Shown piece by piece: positions 16,753-26,975 of a stretch of DNA of 64,000 nucleotides (position 1 is the first letter of the stretch; the number at the start of each line of letters is the position of its first letter). The notes under the pieces are model-generated. The model did no database searches. It was not told the origin of the DNA and was given only the letters and a program-made list of their open reading frames with translations. Both the position numbers and the translations under genes were made by a program. Origin of the DNA: Cryobacterium roopkundense (lineage in GTDB: Bacteria; Actinomycetota; Actinomycetes; Actinomycetales; Microbacteriaceae); NCBI RefSeq assembly GCF_014200405.1, contig NZ_JACHBQ010000001.1, positions 3,968,001 through 4,032,000 on the forward strand. Direction: 5' to 3'.

Positions 16753-17577
16753 TCAGCCGCACAGGGTGGCCACGAGGTCGGCGAAGAGCGCCTCGGTGTC
16801 GCGCTCGAGGCCCTGGCGAGTGAACCAGTCGCACACGTTGAGGCAGTCCCGATGCAGGAGTGCCATGCCGTTGGGGTTGCTGGCCACCTCGATGAGCTGC
16901 GGCAGGTCGATCACGATCACCCTGCCGTGGTGTACGAGCAGGTTGAACGCCGAAAAGTCGCCGTGTGCCACCCCGGCCCGTGCGAGCAGCCGCAGGATCT
17001 CAACGACCTGCGCGAACAGGTCGGCCAGCTCTGCCCGCGTCGCGCGTACGTGCGCGAGGCGCGGCGCCGCGGTGATGTCGTCGCCGACGAACTCCATCAG
17101 GATCTCGGTGCCGTTCACCTGCACGGGGTAAGGAACGGGTACGCCGAGCCCGTGCATTGTGCACAGCGCCTCGAACTCGGCGTGCGCCCATCGCCCGGCA
17201 GAGACCGCCTTGCCGTAGGCGCTGCGACGGGCCACGGCTCTGGTGTCGCGGGTGTTTCGCATCCGCCGCCCCTCGGTGTACTGGCCGGAGCGGTGGAAGT
17301 CGCTGTGCTCGGGCCCGCGGTAGCGCTTGGCGGCCAGGATGCTCGACATGGACGGCTCGCCCGGAACGGCGCGCTCGATCAGGAACACGTCCGCTTCCTT
17401 GCCGGTCTTCACGATGCCGAGTTCGGTATCGAAGGCCGCGGCGGAGGTGACGACCCAGTCGGGCCAGGGGCGAGGGCCGCGCTGGCTGGGGATGACGGCC
17501 GGCCACGTGCTCCAACGCTGCCCATCGGCGGGTTCGCCGACGGCAAAAATGGGGACAAAGAATTCGTCAAGAGACAA
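16753..17577 (-). CDS. RIO-type atypical serine/threonine kinase
   Basis: This 274-residue protein carries the RIO kinase core: the nucleotide loop GKEADVFLI, the ATP-anchoring Lys in LAAKRYR, the long RIO-specific flexible loop with GRRMRN, the catalytic loop HGDFSAFNLLV (Asp and Asn present) and the metal-binding IDLPQ. All catalytic residues are intact. In archaea and eukaryotes RIO proteins act in ribosome maturation; bacterial ones are little studied. TTG at 17577 is chosen because CGGAG sits 8 bases upstream and the acidic N-terminus begins there; a TTG at 17634 would extend it through a hairpin. A 20-codon ORF with a strong ribosome site ends 34 bases upstream. Confidence 0.85.
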   Translation of the reverse strand: MSLDEFFVPIFAVGEPADGQRWSTWPAVIPSQRGPRPWPDWVVTSAAAFDTELGIVKTGKEADVFLIERAVPGEPSMSSILAAKRYRGPEHSDFHRSGQYTEGRRMRNTRDTRAVARRSAYGKAVSAGRWAHAEFEALCTMHGLGVPVPYPVQVNGTEILMEFVGDDITAAPRLAHVRATRAELADLFAQVVEILRLLARAGVAHGDFSAFNLLVHHGRVIVIDLPQLIEVASNPNGMALLHRDCLNVCDWFTRQGLERDTEALFADLVATLCG

Positions 17578-17596
17578 GGTGATTACTCCGAGGTTG

Positions 17597-17632
17597 GAGG
17601 CCACCGGAGTCTTAGACGGTGGAGGTGGCCTC
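17597..17632 (-). promoter_or_regulatory. hairpin between leader ORF and RIO kinase
   Basis: GAGGCCACC (17597-17605) and GGTGGCCTC (17624-17632) form a perfect 9-bp stem with an 18-base loop. On the transcript the stop codon of the 20-codon leader ORF lies in the loop, and the kinase ribosome site (CGGAG) lies 7 bases after the stem. A ribosome finishing the leader would unfold this stem. The geometry suggests translational coupling or attenuation. Confidence 0.5.
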
Positions 17633-17674
17633 AATGAAGGAAGGTGTGTCGGAATGCATGATGAAGTCAGTCAT
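17612..17674 (-). CDS. 20-residue leader peptide upstream of the RIO kinase
   Basis: An ATG at 17674 preceded 6 bases upstream by GAGGAGGGGAAG, one of the strongest ribosome sites in the window, opens a 20-codon frame ending in TAA at 17614-17612. The peptide MTDFIMHSDTPSFIEATSTV is neutral to acidic, rich in Ser/Thr, and contains no run of a single regulatory amino acid. Its end overlaps the hairpin described at 17597-17632. It may be a regulatory leader whose translation opens the kinase message, or a genuine small protein. No homologue is known to me. Confidence 0.45.
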   Translation of the reverse strand: MTDFIMHSDTPSFIEATSTV

Positions 17675-17772
17675 GGTCTTCCCCTCCTCTCGGCTCTGCG
17701 CAGCGAACTGCGGCGTGTGGCCAGCATAACCCCGGACACCGGCCCGGTGGGATAACGATTTGGAGGAGGCGA

Positions 17773-18999
17773 TCAGGGGAGTGCAGCGAGCACGATTCCG
17801 CCCGCAGCCCCCACCACAACAACGGCCCAGGCGGGCACTCGCCACGCGATCAGGAGCACGAAGCACACCACGGCGAGGCCGAACGATGCCGGGCCGACAA
17901 TAGCGGTGATGAACACCGGGTCGTACAGGGCTGCCGCGAGAATGCCCACCACGGCGGCGTTGGCGCCGCGCATGAGGGCTTGTGCGCGCGGACTCGCGCG
18001 GCACGCATTCCAGAATGGCAGGACTCCGACCAGGACCAACAATCCGGGGAGGAAGACAGCCGAAAGCGCGATCGCCGCCCCGAGGATGCCGCCGGGACCG
18101 GTGGTTGAGAGGGCGCCCAGATAGGCAGCGAACGTGAAAAGCGGGCCGGGAACGGCCTGGGCAGCACCGTAGCCGGCGAGAAACTGGTCGGGGGTGACCC
18201 ACCCGGAGTCGACCACGCTGGCCTGCAGTAGGGGGAGCACGACGTGGCCGCCACCGAAGACGAGCGCGCCGGCACGATAGAAGGCGGCGAACAGCTGCAC
18301 GGCTCCAGACCCGGTGAGGGTGGAGAGGAGGGAGAGCCCGAGGAGTAAGCCCGCGAACAAGCCGAGGCAGATCCAGCCGGCGGGGCGGCTGACCGGAAAT
18401 CGGATCATGGTTCCTGGAGCACTCGAACCCGCTCGGCAGAAGGCCAGCCCGGCGAGAGCCCCGATTACGATTGCCGCGATCTGGCCGACGGAGCCGACCA
18501 GGCCGAGGGTGATCAGCGCAGCGACAACGGCGATCGCGGCGCGCGGTCGGTCGGGGGTGAGCGTGCGAGCCATACCCCACACGGCCTGCGCGACGATAGC
18601 GACCGCCACGATCTTCAGCCCGGTTAGGATGCCTACGCCGACGACGCCCCCGAACAGCGAGGCGCCGACGGCGAAGACGACGAGCAGAACGGCAGACGGC
18701 AGGGTGAACGCGACAAACGCGGCAACCGCCCCAGCGGCTCCGGCGCGGTACAGGCCGATTCCGAAGCCGACCTGGCTCGACGCCGGGCCAGGAAGAAACT
18801 GGCTGAGCGACACCAGATCGGCATACTCGTTATCGTTCAACCACTTGCGGCGCTGGATCAGCTCGTCGCGAAAATAGCCCAGGTGCGCGATGGGGCCGCC
18901 GAAAGACGTCAACCCGAGCCGTAAGAAAACCCTGAAGACTTCCCACGCCGTTCCGGGCCGGGTCGCGCCACGGGCCGGAGGTGCGGGCTCGTGCGTCAT
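17773..18999 (-). CDS. chrA: chromate transporter (CHR family)
   Basis: This 408-residue membrane protein has two homologous CHR domains, as in long-chain ChrA. The N-terminal signature F.RLGLTSFGGP.AHLGYFR lies near residue 27 and SLSQFLPGPASSQVG near 65. The second half repeats it as GGGHVVLPLLQ near 247 and GYGAAQAVPGPLFTFAAYLG near 278. ChrA proteins export chromate, or in some cases sulfate, using the proton gradient. It lies upstream of the RIO kinase on the same strand but more than 90 bases away, and no other chromate resistance gene is nearby. The annotation rests on clear family motifs; the true anion is not proven. Confidence 0.9.
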   Translation of the reverse strand: MTHEPAPPARGATRPGTAWEVFRVFLRLGLTSFGGPIAHLGYFRDELIQRRKWLNDNEYADLVSLSQFLPGPASSQVGFGIGLYRAGAAGAVAAFVAFTLPSAVLLVVFAVGASLFGGVVGVGILTGLKIVAVAIVAQAVWGMARTLTPDRPRAAIAVVAALITLGLVGSVGQIAAIVIGALAGLAFCRAGSSAPGTMIRFPVSRPAGWICLGLFAGLLLGLSLLSTLTGSGAVQLFAAFYRAGALVFGGGHVVLPLLQASVVDSGWVTPDQFLAGYGAAQAVPGPLFTFAAYLGALSTTGPGGILGAAIALSAVFLPGLLVLVGVLPFWNACRASPRAQALMRGANAAVVGILAAALYDPVFITAIVGPASFGLAVVCFVLLIAWRVPAWAVVVVGAAGGIVLAALP

Positions 19000-19129
19000 T
19001 CTGCGGGGCCTTTCGGAGGGAGATCACCGGGTGCTTCTTCCGCAATCATCCCTTGTGACATCTCCTGCCGGTGAACGGGGGATGTACGAGCGGCGAACAG
19101 ATGGCCGCCCAAGACGGCCTAAGCTGAGA

Positions 19130-19150
19130 GTTGAGCGTAAGTGACTCAAC
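19130..19150. promoter_or_regulatory. HAIR operator 1 (HspR site)
   Basis: GTTGAGC-GTAAGTG-ACTCAAC is a 7-7-7 inverted repeat very close to the HspR consensus CTTGAGT-N7-ACTCAAG. It lies 36 bases upstream of the dnaK promoter's -10 end. Confidence 0.85.
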
Positions 19151-19165
19151 TTTGGGCCGCAGGAA

Positions 19166-19194
19166 TTGACAGCGGTTTCGACTGGGTGAATACT
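19166..19194 (+). promoter_or_regulatory. dnaK operon promoter
   Basis: A perfect TTGACA (19166-19171) and AATACT (19189-19194, 4 of 6) are separated by 17 bases, 60 bases before the dnaK start. The -10 overlaps the second HAIR operator by two bases, so bound HspR would block polymerase. Confidence 0.75.
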
Positions 19195-19213
19195 TGAGCC
19201 AATGAGACTCAAG
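19193..19213. promoter_or_regulatory. HAIR operator 2 (HspR site)
   Basis: CTTGAGC-CAATGAG-ACTCAAG matches the HAIR consensus with one deviation. It overlaps the -10 and the likely transcription start of dnaK. The two operators are 63 bases apart start to start, six helical turns, which would suit cooperative binding on one DNA face. Confidence 0.92.
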
Positions 19214-19254
19214 TCTTTGAACTTGATCATAAACTCTGAAGGAGAACAACCCAC

Positions 19255-21129
<1,875 letters not shown>

Positions 21130-21137
21130 AACGAGTT

Positions 21138-21809
21138 ATGGCAGACAAGAAGAACCCCGACAAGAAGCGCCGGGACGACGAGCCATCCGCCAAGGGGGCA
21201 CCCGAGCAGGGTGCCCCCGCGGCGGGGGACGCCCGGCCCGAGGACGCACAGCCCGGAGCGGCCCAGCCCGATGCCGCACCAGACGTGGCCCCGGTTGACG
21301 CCGAGGCCGCGGCATCCGCTGACGGAATCGAGGAAGACGAACTGACCGTTCAGGACATTCTGGACGCGGCAGAGCGCGAGGTTGCGGAGCCGACCAGCGA
21401 GCACCTCGCCGACCTGAAGCGGGTCACGGCCGAGTACGCGAACTACCGTCGACGCACCGAAGCCAATCGCGTGGTGGAGAAGGAGCGCGTCACCGGGGAC
21501 ATCGTGAAGTTGTTGATCCCGATCCTCGACGACCTCTACCGTGCCGAAAAGCACGGCGACCTTGAGGGCGACTCTGCCTTCGCCACCATCGCGGCCAAGC
21601 TGCGCTCGAGTGTCGAGCGCCTCGGCCTCACCTCGTTCGGTGCGGTGGGCGACCCGTTCGATCCCACCATGCACGAGGCGATTTTCCAGATGCCGTCCGC
21701 GGACGTCGAAATGGAAACCGTCGGCGACGTGGCGGAGACGGGTTACTACCTCGGCTCCACGCTCCTGCGCGCGGCCAAGGTCGTCGTGCAGGTACCGAGC
21801 GATGGCTAG
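21138..21809 (+). CDS. grpE: nucleotide exchange factor GrpE
   Basis: This 223-residue GrpE promotes ADP release from DnaK. It has a long acidic/Ala/Pro-rich disordered head (about residues 1-70), a coiled-coil helix (LADLKRVTAEYANYRRRTEAN near 96-116) and the C-terminal beta domain with the family signature F.P..HEA near 177 (FDPTMHEAIFQMP). It starts 8 bases after the dnaK stop and overlaps dnaJ by 8 bases, consistent with one message. Confidence 0.97.
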   Translation: MADKKNPDKKRRDDEPSAKGAPEQGAPAAGDARPEDAQPGAAQPDAAPDVAPVDAEAAASADGIEEDELTVQDILDAAEREVAEPTSEHLADLKRVTAEYANYRRRTEANRVVEKERVTGDIVKLLIPILDDLYRAEKHGDLEGDSAFATIAAKLRSSVERLGLTSFGAVGDPFDPTMHEAIFQMPSADVEMETVGDVAETGYYLGSTLLRAAKVVVQVPSDG

Positions 21810-22809
21810 CCAGGACTGGTTCGACAAGGACTTCTATAGGGTTCTGGGTGTCTCCAAAGATGTCACTCCGGCCGAGTTGAAGAAGGCGTATCGCAAGCTG
21901 GCCCGCAAGTACCACCCGGATTCCAACCCGGGGAACCCCGCTGCTGAAGCGAAGTTCAAGGAACTGAGCGAGGCGCACTCTGTACTTGCCGATGCTGCGC
22001 AGCGCAAAGAGTATGACGCCATACGGGCCATGGGCACCGGGGCGCGGTTCGCCGCACCCGGTGGCCGTGGCCAGGCCGGCGGCTTCGAGGATGCCTTCGG
22101 TGGCATGTTCGGTGGCGGCGGAGCCGGTCGTCAGCAGAGCTACACCTTCGAACAGGGCGGCTTCGACGATATTCTCGGAGGCATGTTCGGCAGAGGCGGC
22201 GGTGGAGGCGGCGGGTTCGGCAACCCCAGTGGCGGTTACCGCGGCACTGGCGCGCCCACGCGCGGGCACGACGTGATCGCGTCGACGACCATCGACTTCA
22301 TCACGGCCACGCACGGCGATCAGATCACGTTGCAGACGCAGGACGGTCGCCCCATCAAGGTCAAGATCCCGGCCGGAGTCGCCGACGGCCAGAAGATCCG
22401 GTTGCGCGGCAAAGGACAGCCGAGCCCCGATGGCGGGGAGACCGGCGACATCGTTCTCACCATCACCGTGCGACGTCACCCGGTTTTTGAACGTGAAGGA
22501 CTCAACCTGCGCGTGCACGTTCCGGTGACCTTCGTGGAGGCGAGCCTCGGCGCGACCATCGAGGTACCCACCCTCGGCGGTCCGCCGGTCAAGCTTCGCG
22601 TGGCCCCCGGCACCCCGAGCGGCCGGGTTCTTCGCGTGAAGGGCCGCGGAGTCGTGACGCCCAAGGGCACCGGCGACCTGCTCGCCGAGGTTCAGGTGGC
22701 CGTTCCCTCGCACCTGTCCAAAGACGCCGAGGAAAAGCTGAAGGCTTTTGCCGAAGCCTTACCCAGGGAAAACCCGCGCGATGAACTGATCGCCAGGGCC
22801 AAGGGCTAG
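21802..22809 (+). CDS. dnaJ: DnaJ-family co-chaperone lacking the zinc finger
   Basis: This 335-residue J-domain protein stimulates the DnaK ATPase. The N-terminal J domain has the essential HPD (KYHPDSNPG near residue 35), followed by a Gly/Phe-rich segment (about 75-155) and two beta-barrel substrate domains (about 165-330). The four CxxCxGxG zinc repeats of classical DnaJ are absent, so it has the type B (CbpA-like) layout although it sits in the dnaK operon where many actinobacteria encode a zinc-finger DnaJ. The ATG at 21802 is inside grpE and starts the conserved DFYRVLGVS region. A zinc-finger DnaJ may be encoded elsewhere. Confidence 0.95.
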   Translation: MASQDWFDKDFYRVLGVSKDVTPAELKKAYRKLARKYHPDSNPGNPAAEAKFKELSEAHSVLADAAQRKEYDAIRAMGTGARFAAPGGRGQAGGFEDAFGGMFGGGGAGRQQSYTFEQGGFDDILGGMFGRGGGGGGGFGNPSGGYRGTGAPTRGHDVIASTTIDFITATHGDQITLQTQDGRPIKVKIPAGVADGQKIRLRGKGQPSPDGGETGDIVLTITVRRHPVFEREGLNLRVHVPVTFVEASLGATIEVPTLGGPPVKLRVAPGTPSGRVLRVKGRGVVTPKGTGDLLAEVQVAVPSHLSKDAEEKLKAFAEALPRENPRDELIARAKG

Positions 22810-22811
22810 AC

Positions 22812-23228
22812 ATGGACGAGAACACCCGGGTCTTCGTGATTTCGATGGCTGCGGAGCTTGCGGGGATGCACCCGCAAACTCTGCGCCAATACGATCGCCT
22901 GGGCCTCGTGAGCCCCGAACGCACGCCCGGAAAGTCCCGCCGCTATTCGATGCGGGACGTCGTCAAACTGCGGGAGATCGCAGAACTTGGCGTTCAGGGC
23001 GTGAGCTTGGAGGGCATCCGTCGTATCCTCGAACTGGAGGACCACGTGCGTCGCCTCGAAACTCGCTTGCGCGAGCTAGAGTCAACGCTCGCCGACGAGC
23101 TTCTGAACCGTCCGGGCCGCCGCGTTTTCGCGGCCGGCTCGGCCGGGGACGTCATCTCGATGCGGGCGGGCACACGCACGCGGCGCTCCAATCAGGTCGT
23201 CATCTGGCGACCGCTGGACCACAGCTGA
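22812..23228 (+). CDS. hspR: heat-shock repressor HspR (MerR family)
   Basis: This 138-residue MerR-type regulator has a winged helix-turn-helix at residues 8-55 (AAELAGMHPQTLRQYDRLGLV, then SRRYSMRDV), followed by a coiled-coil dimerisation helix near 65-98 and a basic tail. HspR binds HAIR repeats and represses the dnaK operon; both HAIR sites are present upstream of dnaK. The gene starts 2 bases after dnaJ, so it is autoregulated. The usual order dnaK-grpE-dnaJ-hspR is conserved in actinobacteria. Confidence 0.97.
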   Translation: MDENTRVFVISMAAELAGMHPQTLRQYDRLGLVSPERTPGKSRRYSMRDVVKLREIAELGVQGVSLEGIRRILELEDHVRRLETRLRELESTLADELLNRPGRRVFAAGSAGDVISMRAGTRTRRSNQVVIWRPLDHS

Positions 23229-23282
23229 CTTCACACGTAGTTTGCACATCATCACGCGTAACCGCAGTAGCAGGGGGAACCG

Positions 23283-24449
23283 ATGTTTGAATCGGGCACA
23301 CAAAAACCGACACTTTCCGCGTCTCGGGCCGATTTCGATTTCGATCGACTGAGCCGCAAGCCGGATGTCGAAGCCGACAACCTGTTCGCAGTGGACGCGA
23401 GCGACCGGCTGATCCTCGACGAGGCGGCCGGCGCGCTGGCCGGTGCCGGAGCCGGCAACGTCGCGATCCTCGAGGACCGCTATGGCGCCCTCACTCTCGG
23501 CGCGGCAGCCCTGCATGGTGCCCGCAAGTTGCGCGTCTACCAGGACGCCCTTTCTGGCGAGCACGCCCTGGAGCGCAACGCCAGCCAGTTCGGGCTTGAC
23601 GATTGCTACCGTTCGCTGCCACTCGGCGAGGAGCTGCTCACCGGCGCCCGTGTCGTGCTGCTGCAGTTGCCGCGCAGCCTTGGAGAGCTCGACGAAATCG
23701 CCGGCGCGATCGCCCGTTACGCAGCCCCAGATGTGCTCGTCTTCGCCGGCGGCCGCATCAAGCACATGTCCGTGGGCATGAACGAGGTGTTGCGCCGCCA
23801 CTTCGGCGCCCTCAACGTGACGCCTGCGCGCCAGAAGTCCCGCGTGCTCATTGCCACGTCACCGATTCAGACCGGCGCATCCGCCTGGCCGCACTCCGAG
23901 ACCCACGACGACCTCGGCCTCATCGTGCGTGCCCACGGCGCGGCCTTCGCTGGCACGAGCGTTGACATCGGCACCCGGGCACTGCTCGACGTACTCGACC
24001 GGATGAAGCCCGACGCCGAATCTGCGATCGACCTCGGCTGCGGCACCGGCGTTCTCGCTGCTGCGCTGGCCCTCCAGCGGCCGCGACTGCGCGTGATCGC
24101 GAGCGACCAGTCTGCCGCGGCCGTGGCATCCGCTCGCGCCACCATGGACGCGAATGCCCTCGCCGAGCGCGTCACGGTGGTGCGCGATGACGCGCTCAGC
24201 AGCCGTGCGGAAGATTCGGCCGAGCTGATTCTGATCAACCCGCCGTTCCACATCGGCTCGTCCGTGCATGCCGGCATCGCACTCAAGCTGTTCGCGGACG
24301 CCGCGCGCGTGTTGAGCCCCGGTGGAGAACTGTGGGCCGTGTGGAACACGCACCTCGGCTACCGTCCCGAGCTCACGCGCATCGTGGGTCCGACGCGCCA
24401 GGTGGGCCGCAACACGAAGTTCACCGTGACGGTGTCGACGCGCCGCTAA
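23283..24449 (+). CDS. class I methyltransferase, RsmC/RlmG-like
   Basis: This 388-residue protein has the two-domain layout of the RsmC/RlmG rRNA guanine-N2 methyltransferases: a degenerate N-terminal methylase-like half (about 1-200) and an active C-terminal Rossmann half. The active half has motif I IDLGCGTGVLAAAL near residue 247, an acidic ASD for SAM ribose, and the base-flipping motif NPPFHIG near 318. Such enzymes modify G residues of 16S or 23S rRNA. It lies 54 bases after hspR but probably forms its own unit, closed by the strong terminator just beyond its stop. Which rRNA base it modifies is unclear. Confidence 0.85.
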   Translation: MFESGTQKPTLSASRADFDFDRLSRKPDVEADNLFAVDASDRLILDEAAGALAGAGAGNVAILEDRYGALTLGAAALHGARKLRVYQDALSGEHALERNASQFGLDDCYRSLPLGEELLTGARVVLLQLPRSLGELDEIAGAIARYAAPDVLVFAGGRIKHMSVGMNEVLRRHFGALNVTPARQKSRVLIATSPIQTGASAWPHSETHDDLGLIVRAHGAAFAGTSVDIGTRALLDVLDRMKPDAESAIDLGCGTGVLAAALALQRPRLRVIASDQSAAAVASARATMDANALAERVTVVRDDALSSRAEDSAELILINPPFHIGSSVHAGIALKLFADAARVLSPGGELWAVWNTHLGYRPELTRIVGPTRQVGRNTKFTVTVSTRR

Positions 24450-24450
24450 C

Positions 24451-24486
24451 CCTTTGGGGCTGGCCTCACGGCCAGCCCCAAAGGGT
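24451..24486. terminator. strong bidirectional terminator
   Basis: Sixteen perfect base pairs (24451-24466 with 24471-24486) close a TCAC loop, one base after the methyltransferase stop and 7 bases before the stop of the convergent permease. The outer A/T-rich steps give short A and T tracts on either side. It serves both converging transcripts. Confidence 0.93.
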
Positions 24487-24492
24487 CATCGG

Positions 24493-26037
24493 CTAGTCGA
24501 GCGAGGTGCCCTTCGTGAGGGTCTTTCCCTGGAAGAACGACGGGTTGATCCGGCGCTGAACGAGCATCAGCACGATGCCCGAGATGAACAGCACCATGGC
24601 GAGCACGAACACCAGGCCGAGCCCGCCGATGTTCGAGCCGCTGCCGTACTCGGGGTTCATGCTGTCGATCAGGGTCGTCGCGAAGATGACGGTCAGGATG
24701 ACGCCGCCGACCAGCGGTGCGAGGAACTTCAGGAAGAAGGCCCTGGCGTTCGAGAACGCCTCAGCCCGGAAGTACCACACGCACGCGAACGCGGTGACCC
24801 CGTAGTAGAAGCAGATCATCATGCCGAGGGTCAGGATGGTGTCGGTGAGCACGTCGGTGCTGAGCACTCGCAACACGGCGTAGAAGCCCCACGCCACAAC
24901 CGCCGCGGCGATGGTGGCGAAGCCGGGGGACTTGAACCGCGGGCTGATGCTCGCGAACCGGCTCGGGAAAGCCTTGTAGTGACCCATGGCGAGCATGGTG
25001 CGCGCCGGTCCCACGAAGGTCGACTGTAGGGAGGCGGCCGAGCTGGACAGCACTGCAAGGGAGAGCAGGATAGCAAACGGCCCCATCACCGGGCCGGCGA
25101 GGGCCGCGAACACGTTGCCCTGGATGTCTTCGTTGCCCAGTCCGAGCTCGCCCGTGCCGATGCCAGCGAACATCAGGGCGGCGATGGCCACCAGGATGTA
25201 TAGGGCAAAGATAATGGCCACGGTCAGCGTTGCGGCCCGGCCGGGCGTGGTCTTGGGGTTCTTCGTCTCCTCGTTCATGGTGAGGGTCACATCCCAGCCC
25301 CAGAAAATGAAGATGGAGAGCGAGACGCCTGCCGCGAAGGCCGAGAAGCTCGGCACGAGGAAGGGGTTGAACCAACTTGCGCTGAACGCGAGCTCGTCGA
25401 AAGCCGAGCCGTTGCCGTACTCGATCAGGGCGGCGACGCTGAACCAGACCAGCACGATGAGCTGGAACGCCACGAGGACGTATTGCACGGCCTTGGTGGT
25501 TTCCATGCCCCGGTAGGACACGTAACAGGCCAGCACCATGAAGACCAGACAGGTGACGATGTTGATGAGCACGTTGTTCGTGAGGTCGGCAAGGGCGGGG
25601 TTGTTGAAGAGCTGCGCGAGCGCCAGATAGAGGAAGTCGACGGCAACCCCGGCCAGGTTGGAGAGCACCACGACAGTGGCGACGATCAGCCCCCAGCCGC
25701 CCATCCAGCCGATCCAGGGTCCGAAGGCCCTGGTTGCCCAGGTGAAGGAGGTGCCGCTGTCGGGCATCGCCGCGTTGAGCTCCCGGTAGCCGAGGGCCAC
25801 GAGAAGCATGGGGATGAATCCCACGAGGAAGATGCCGGGCATCTGCGTGCCGACCGCGGCGACCGTGGGGCCGAGGGAAGCTGTGAGTGTGTACGCCGGT
25901 GCGATGCACGAGATACCGATGACGGTGGCGCCGAGCAGACCGATCGAGCCGGCGCTGAGACCCTTGGCAGAGAGGCCGCCAGCGGACGGTAGCGCGGAAG
26001 CATCGGGCGTAGCGCTCGGCGAGGGGGTGTGTGCCAT
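24493..26037 (-). CDS. APC-family amino acid/amine permease
   Basis: This 514-residue membrane protein has about 12 helices. It carries the APC superfamily start GLLGATVIGISCIAPAYTL with the unwound GIS motif near residue 38 and the conserved intracellular stretch YRGMETTK near 175. Another block in helix 6 is FIFWGWDVTLTMNEETKNP near 252. It imports an amino acid or amine by proton or cation symport. It is the last gene of an operon that begins with a copper amine oxidase, so an aromatic or aliphatic amine is a likely substrate. That link is inference from context. Confidence 0.88.
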   Translation of the reverse strand: MAHTPSPSATPDASALPSAGGLSAKGLSAGSIGLLGATVIGISCIAPAYTLTASLGPTVAAVGTQMPGIFLVGFIPMLLVALGYRELNAAMPDSGTSFTWATRAFGPWIGWMGGWGLIVATVVVLSNLAGVAVDFLYLALAQLFNNPALADLTNNVLINIVTCLVFMVLACYVSYRGMETTKAVQYVLVAFQLIVLVWFSVAALIEYGNGSAFDELAFSASWFNPFLVPSFSAFAAGVSLSIFIFWGWDVTLTMNEETKNPKTTPGRAATLTVAIIFALYILVAIAALMFAGIGTGELGLGNEDIQGNVFAALAGPVMGPFAILLSLAVLSSSAASLQSTFVGPARTMLAMGHYKAFPSRFASISPRFKSPGFATIAAAVVAWGFYAVLRVLSTDVLTDTILTLGMMICFYYGVTAFACVWYFRAEAFSNARAFFLKFLAPLVGGVILTVIFATTLIDSMNPEYGSGSNIGGLGLVFVLAMVLFISGIVLMLVQRRINPSFFQGKTLTKGTSLD

Positions 26038-26054
26038 GATCCTGATCCTTGAAT

Positions 26055-26975
26055 TCAGCTAAACGTGGGCAAAGCGTGCGGGATGTTGGGAACGACCACG
26101 AGCGGAACGGGCAAGCCGTGCAGCATGCGGTGGGCCGTGATGCCGAGGAAGATTCGGCTCGGGCTGGCCAGTCGGCTCGAACCGACGAAGGCGATTTCGT
26201 CGGGTCTCCAGTCGAGCGCCTCCACGGCGGCTTCAACGCTCGCACCCATGGCGACCTCGGTCGTGAGGGTTCCGCTCGCGCCCGAGCGTTTGCCGAAGTA
26301 CTCCAGCACGCTGTCAAGGTGGGCGGCGCTGTCGTCCTTGGCGCTGTTGTCGTGCGCGCTGTGCGCCGTGCGCTCGTGGGCAGGTCGGCCGTGCGCGGCA
26401 TCCGCTTCGACGAGCGTGACGAACCGGAGGTCAACGGGGAGATCTCGCGAGACGGCAACCATGGAATCGAGCAGCGCCTCCCACCCGGCCCGAGTTCCGA
26501 TCGCGCAGGTGATGCGCGTGATGGAGTCGGGGGCGCGGTAGCCGCGGGGGGCGAGAGCAACGGGCACCGGCGAGGCGTGCAGCAGGGCGTTGGCCACGCT
26601 GCCGATGGTGAACCGGTTCAGGATGCCGCCTCGTGCGGCTCCGACCACGATGCGGTCCGAATCGAACTGGGCGGCCGCTGTGATGAGGCCCTCCGAGGTG
26701 GAATCGGCCCAGAGCACGTGCGTGGTGGCGACGACGTCATCCGGGATCTGTGCCACAGCTGCGGCGAGCCACTCCCGCGCCTGTTCTTCGAGTAGGGCGT
26801 CGAAGTCGGCACTCGAGGCGGGCACCTTCGCGGGTACGGCTGTGGACCGCTCGAGCACCAGACACACCCGAAGTTCCGCGCGGGTGAGGCGCGCGAGCGC
26901 CACGCCGAGTTCGATGGCCTCCTTGCCGCGGGCGGTCGCCTCGTAGGCGACGACATAGTTGGGGACTCGGGTCAT
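26055..26975 (-). CDS. tandem universal stress protein (UspA) domains
   Basis: This 306-residue protein is made of two UspA-type domains (about 1-150 and 155-306), each starting with a strand like YVVAYEATARGKEA. The ATP-binding GxxGx9GS motif is clear in the first domain (GAARGGILNRFTIGSVA) and degraded in the second (GSSRLASPSRIFLGITA). Such proteins bind ATP and adjust metabolism in stress. Its ATG overlaps the stop of the copper amine oxidase gene by four bases, so the two are translationally coupled. The permease follows 17 bases later. Confidence 0.88.
   Translation of the reverse strand: MTRVPNYVVAYEATARGKEAIELGVALARLTRAELRVCLVLERSTAVPAKVPASSADFDALLEEQAREWLAAAVAQIPDDVVATTHVLWADSTSEGLITAAAQFDSDRIVVGAARGGILNRFTIGSVANALLHASPVPVALAPRGYRAPDSITRITCAIGTRAGWEALLDSMVAVSRDLPVDLRFVTLVEADAAHGRPAHERTAHSAHDNSAKDDSAAHLDSVLEYFGKRSGASGTLTTEVAMGASVEAAVEALDWRPDEIAFVGSSRLASPSRIFLGITAHRMLHGLPVPLVVVPNIPHALPTFS

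Noticed and set aside
15616..17637. 673-codon plus-strand frame across the MFS and RIO kinase genes
   Set aside because: It is antisense to two genes with clear motifs and rich in His, Gly, Ala and Glu, as expected from complementing GC-rich codons.
24451..24486. tRNA-like or riboswitch structure
   Set aside because: It is a single perfect stem with a 4-base loop between convergent genes, which is a terminator.
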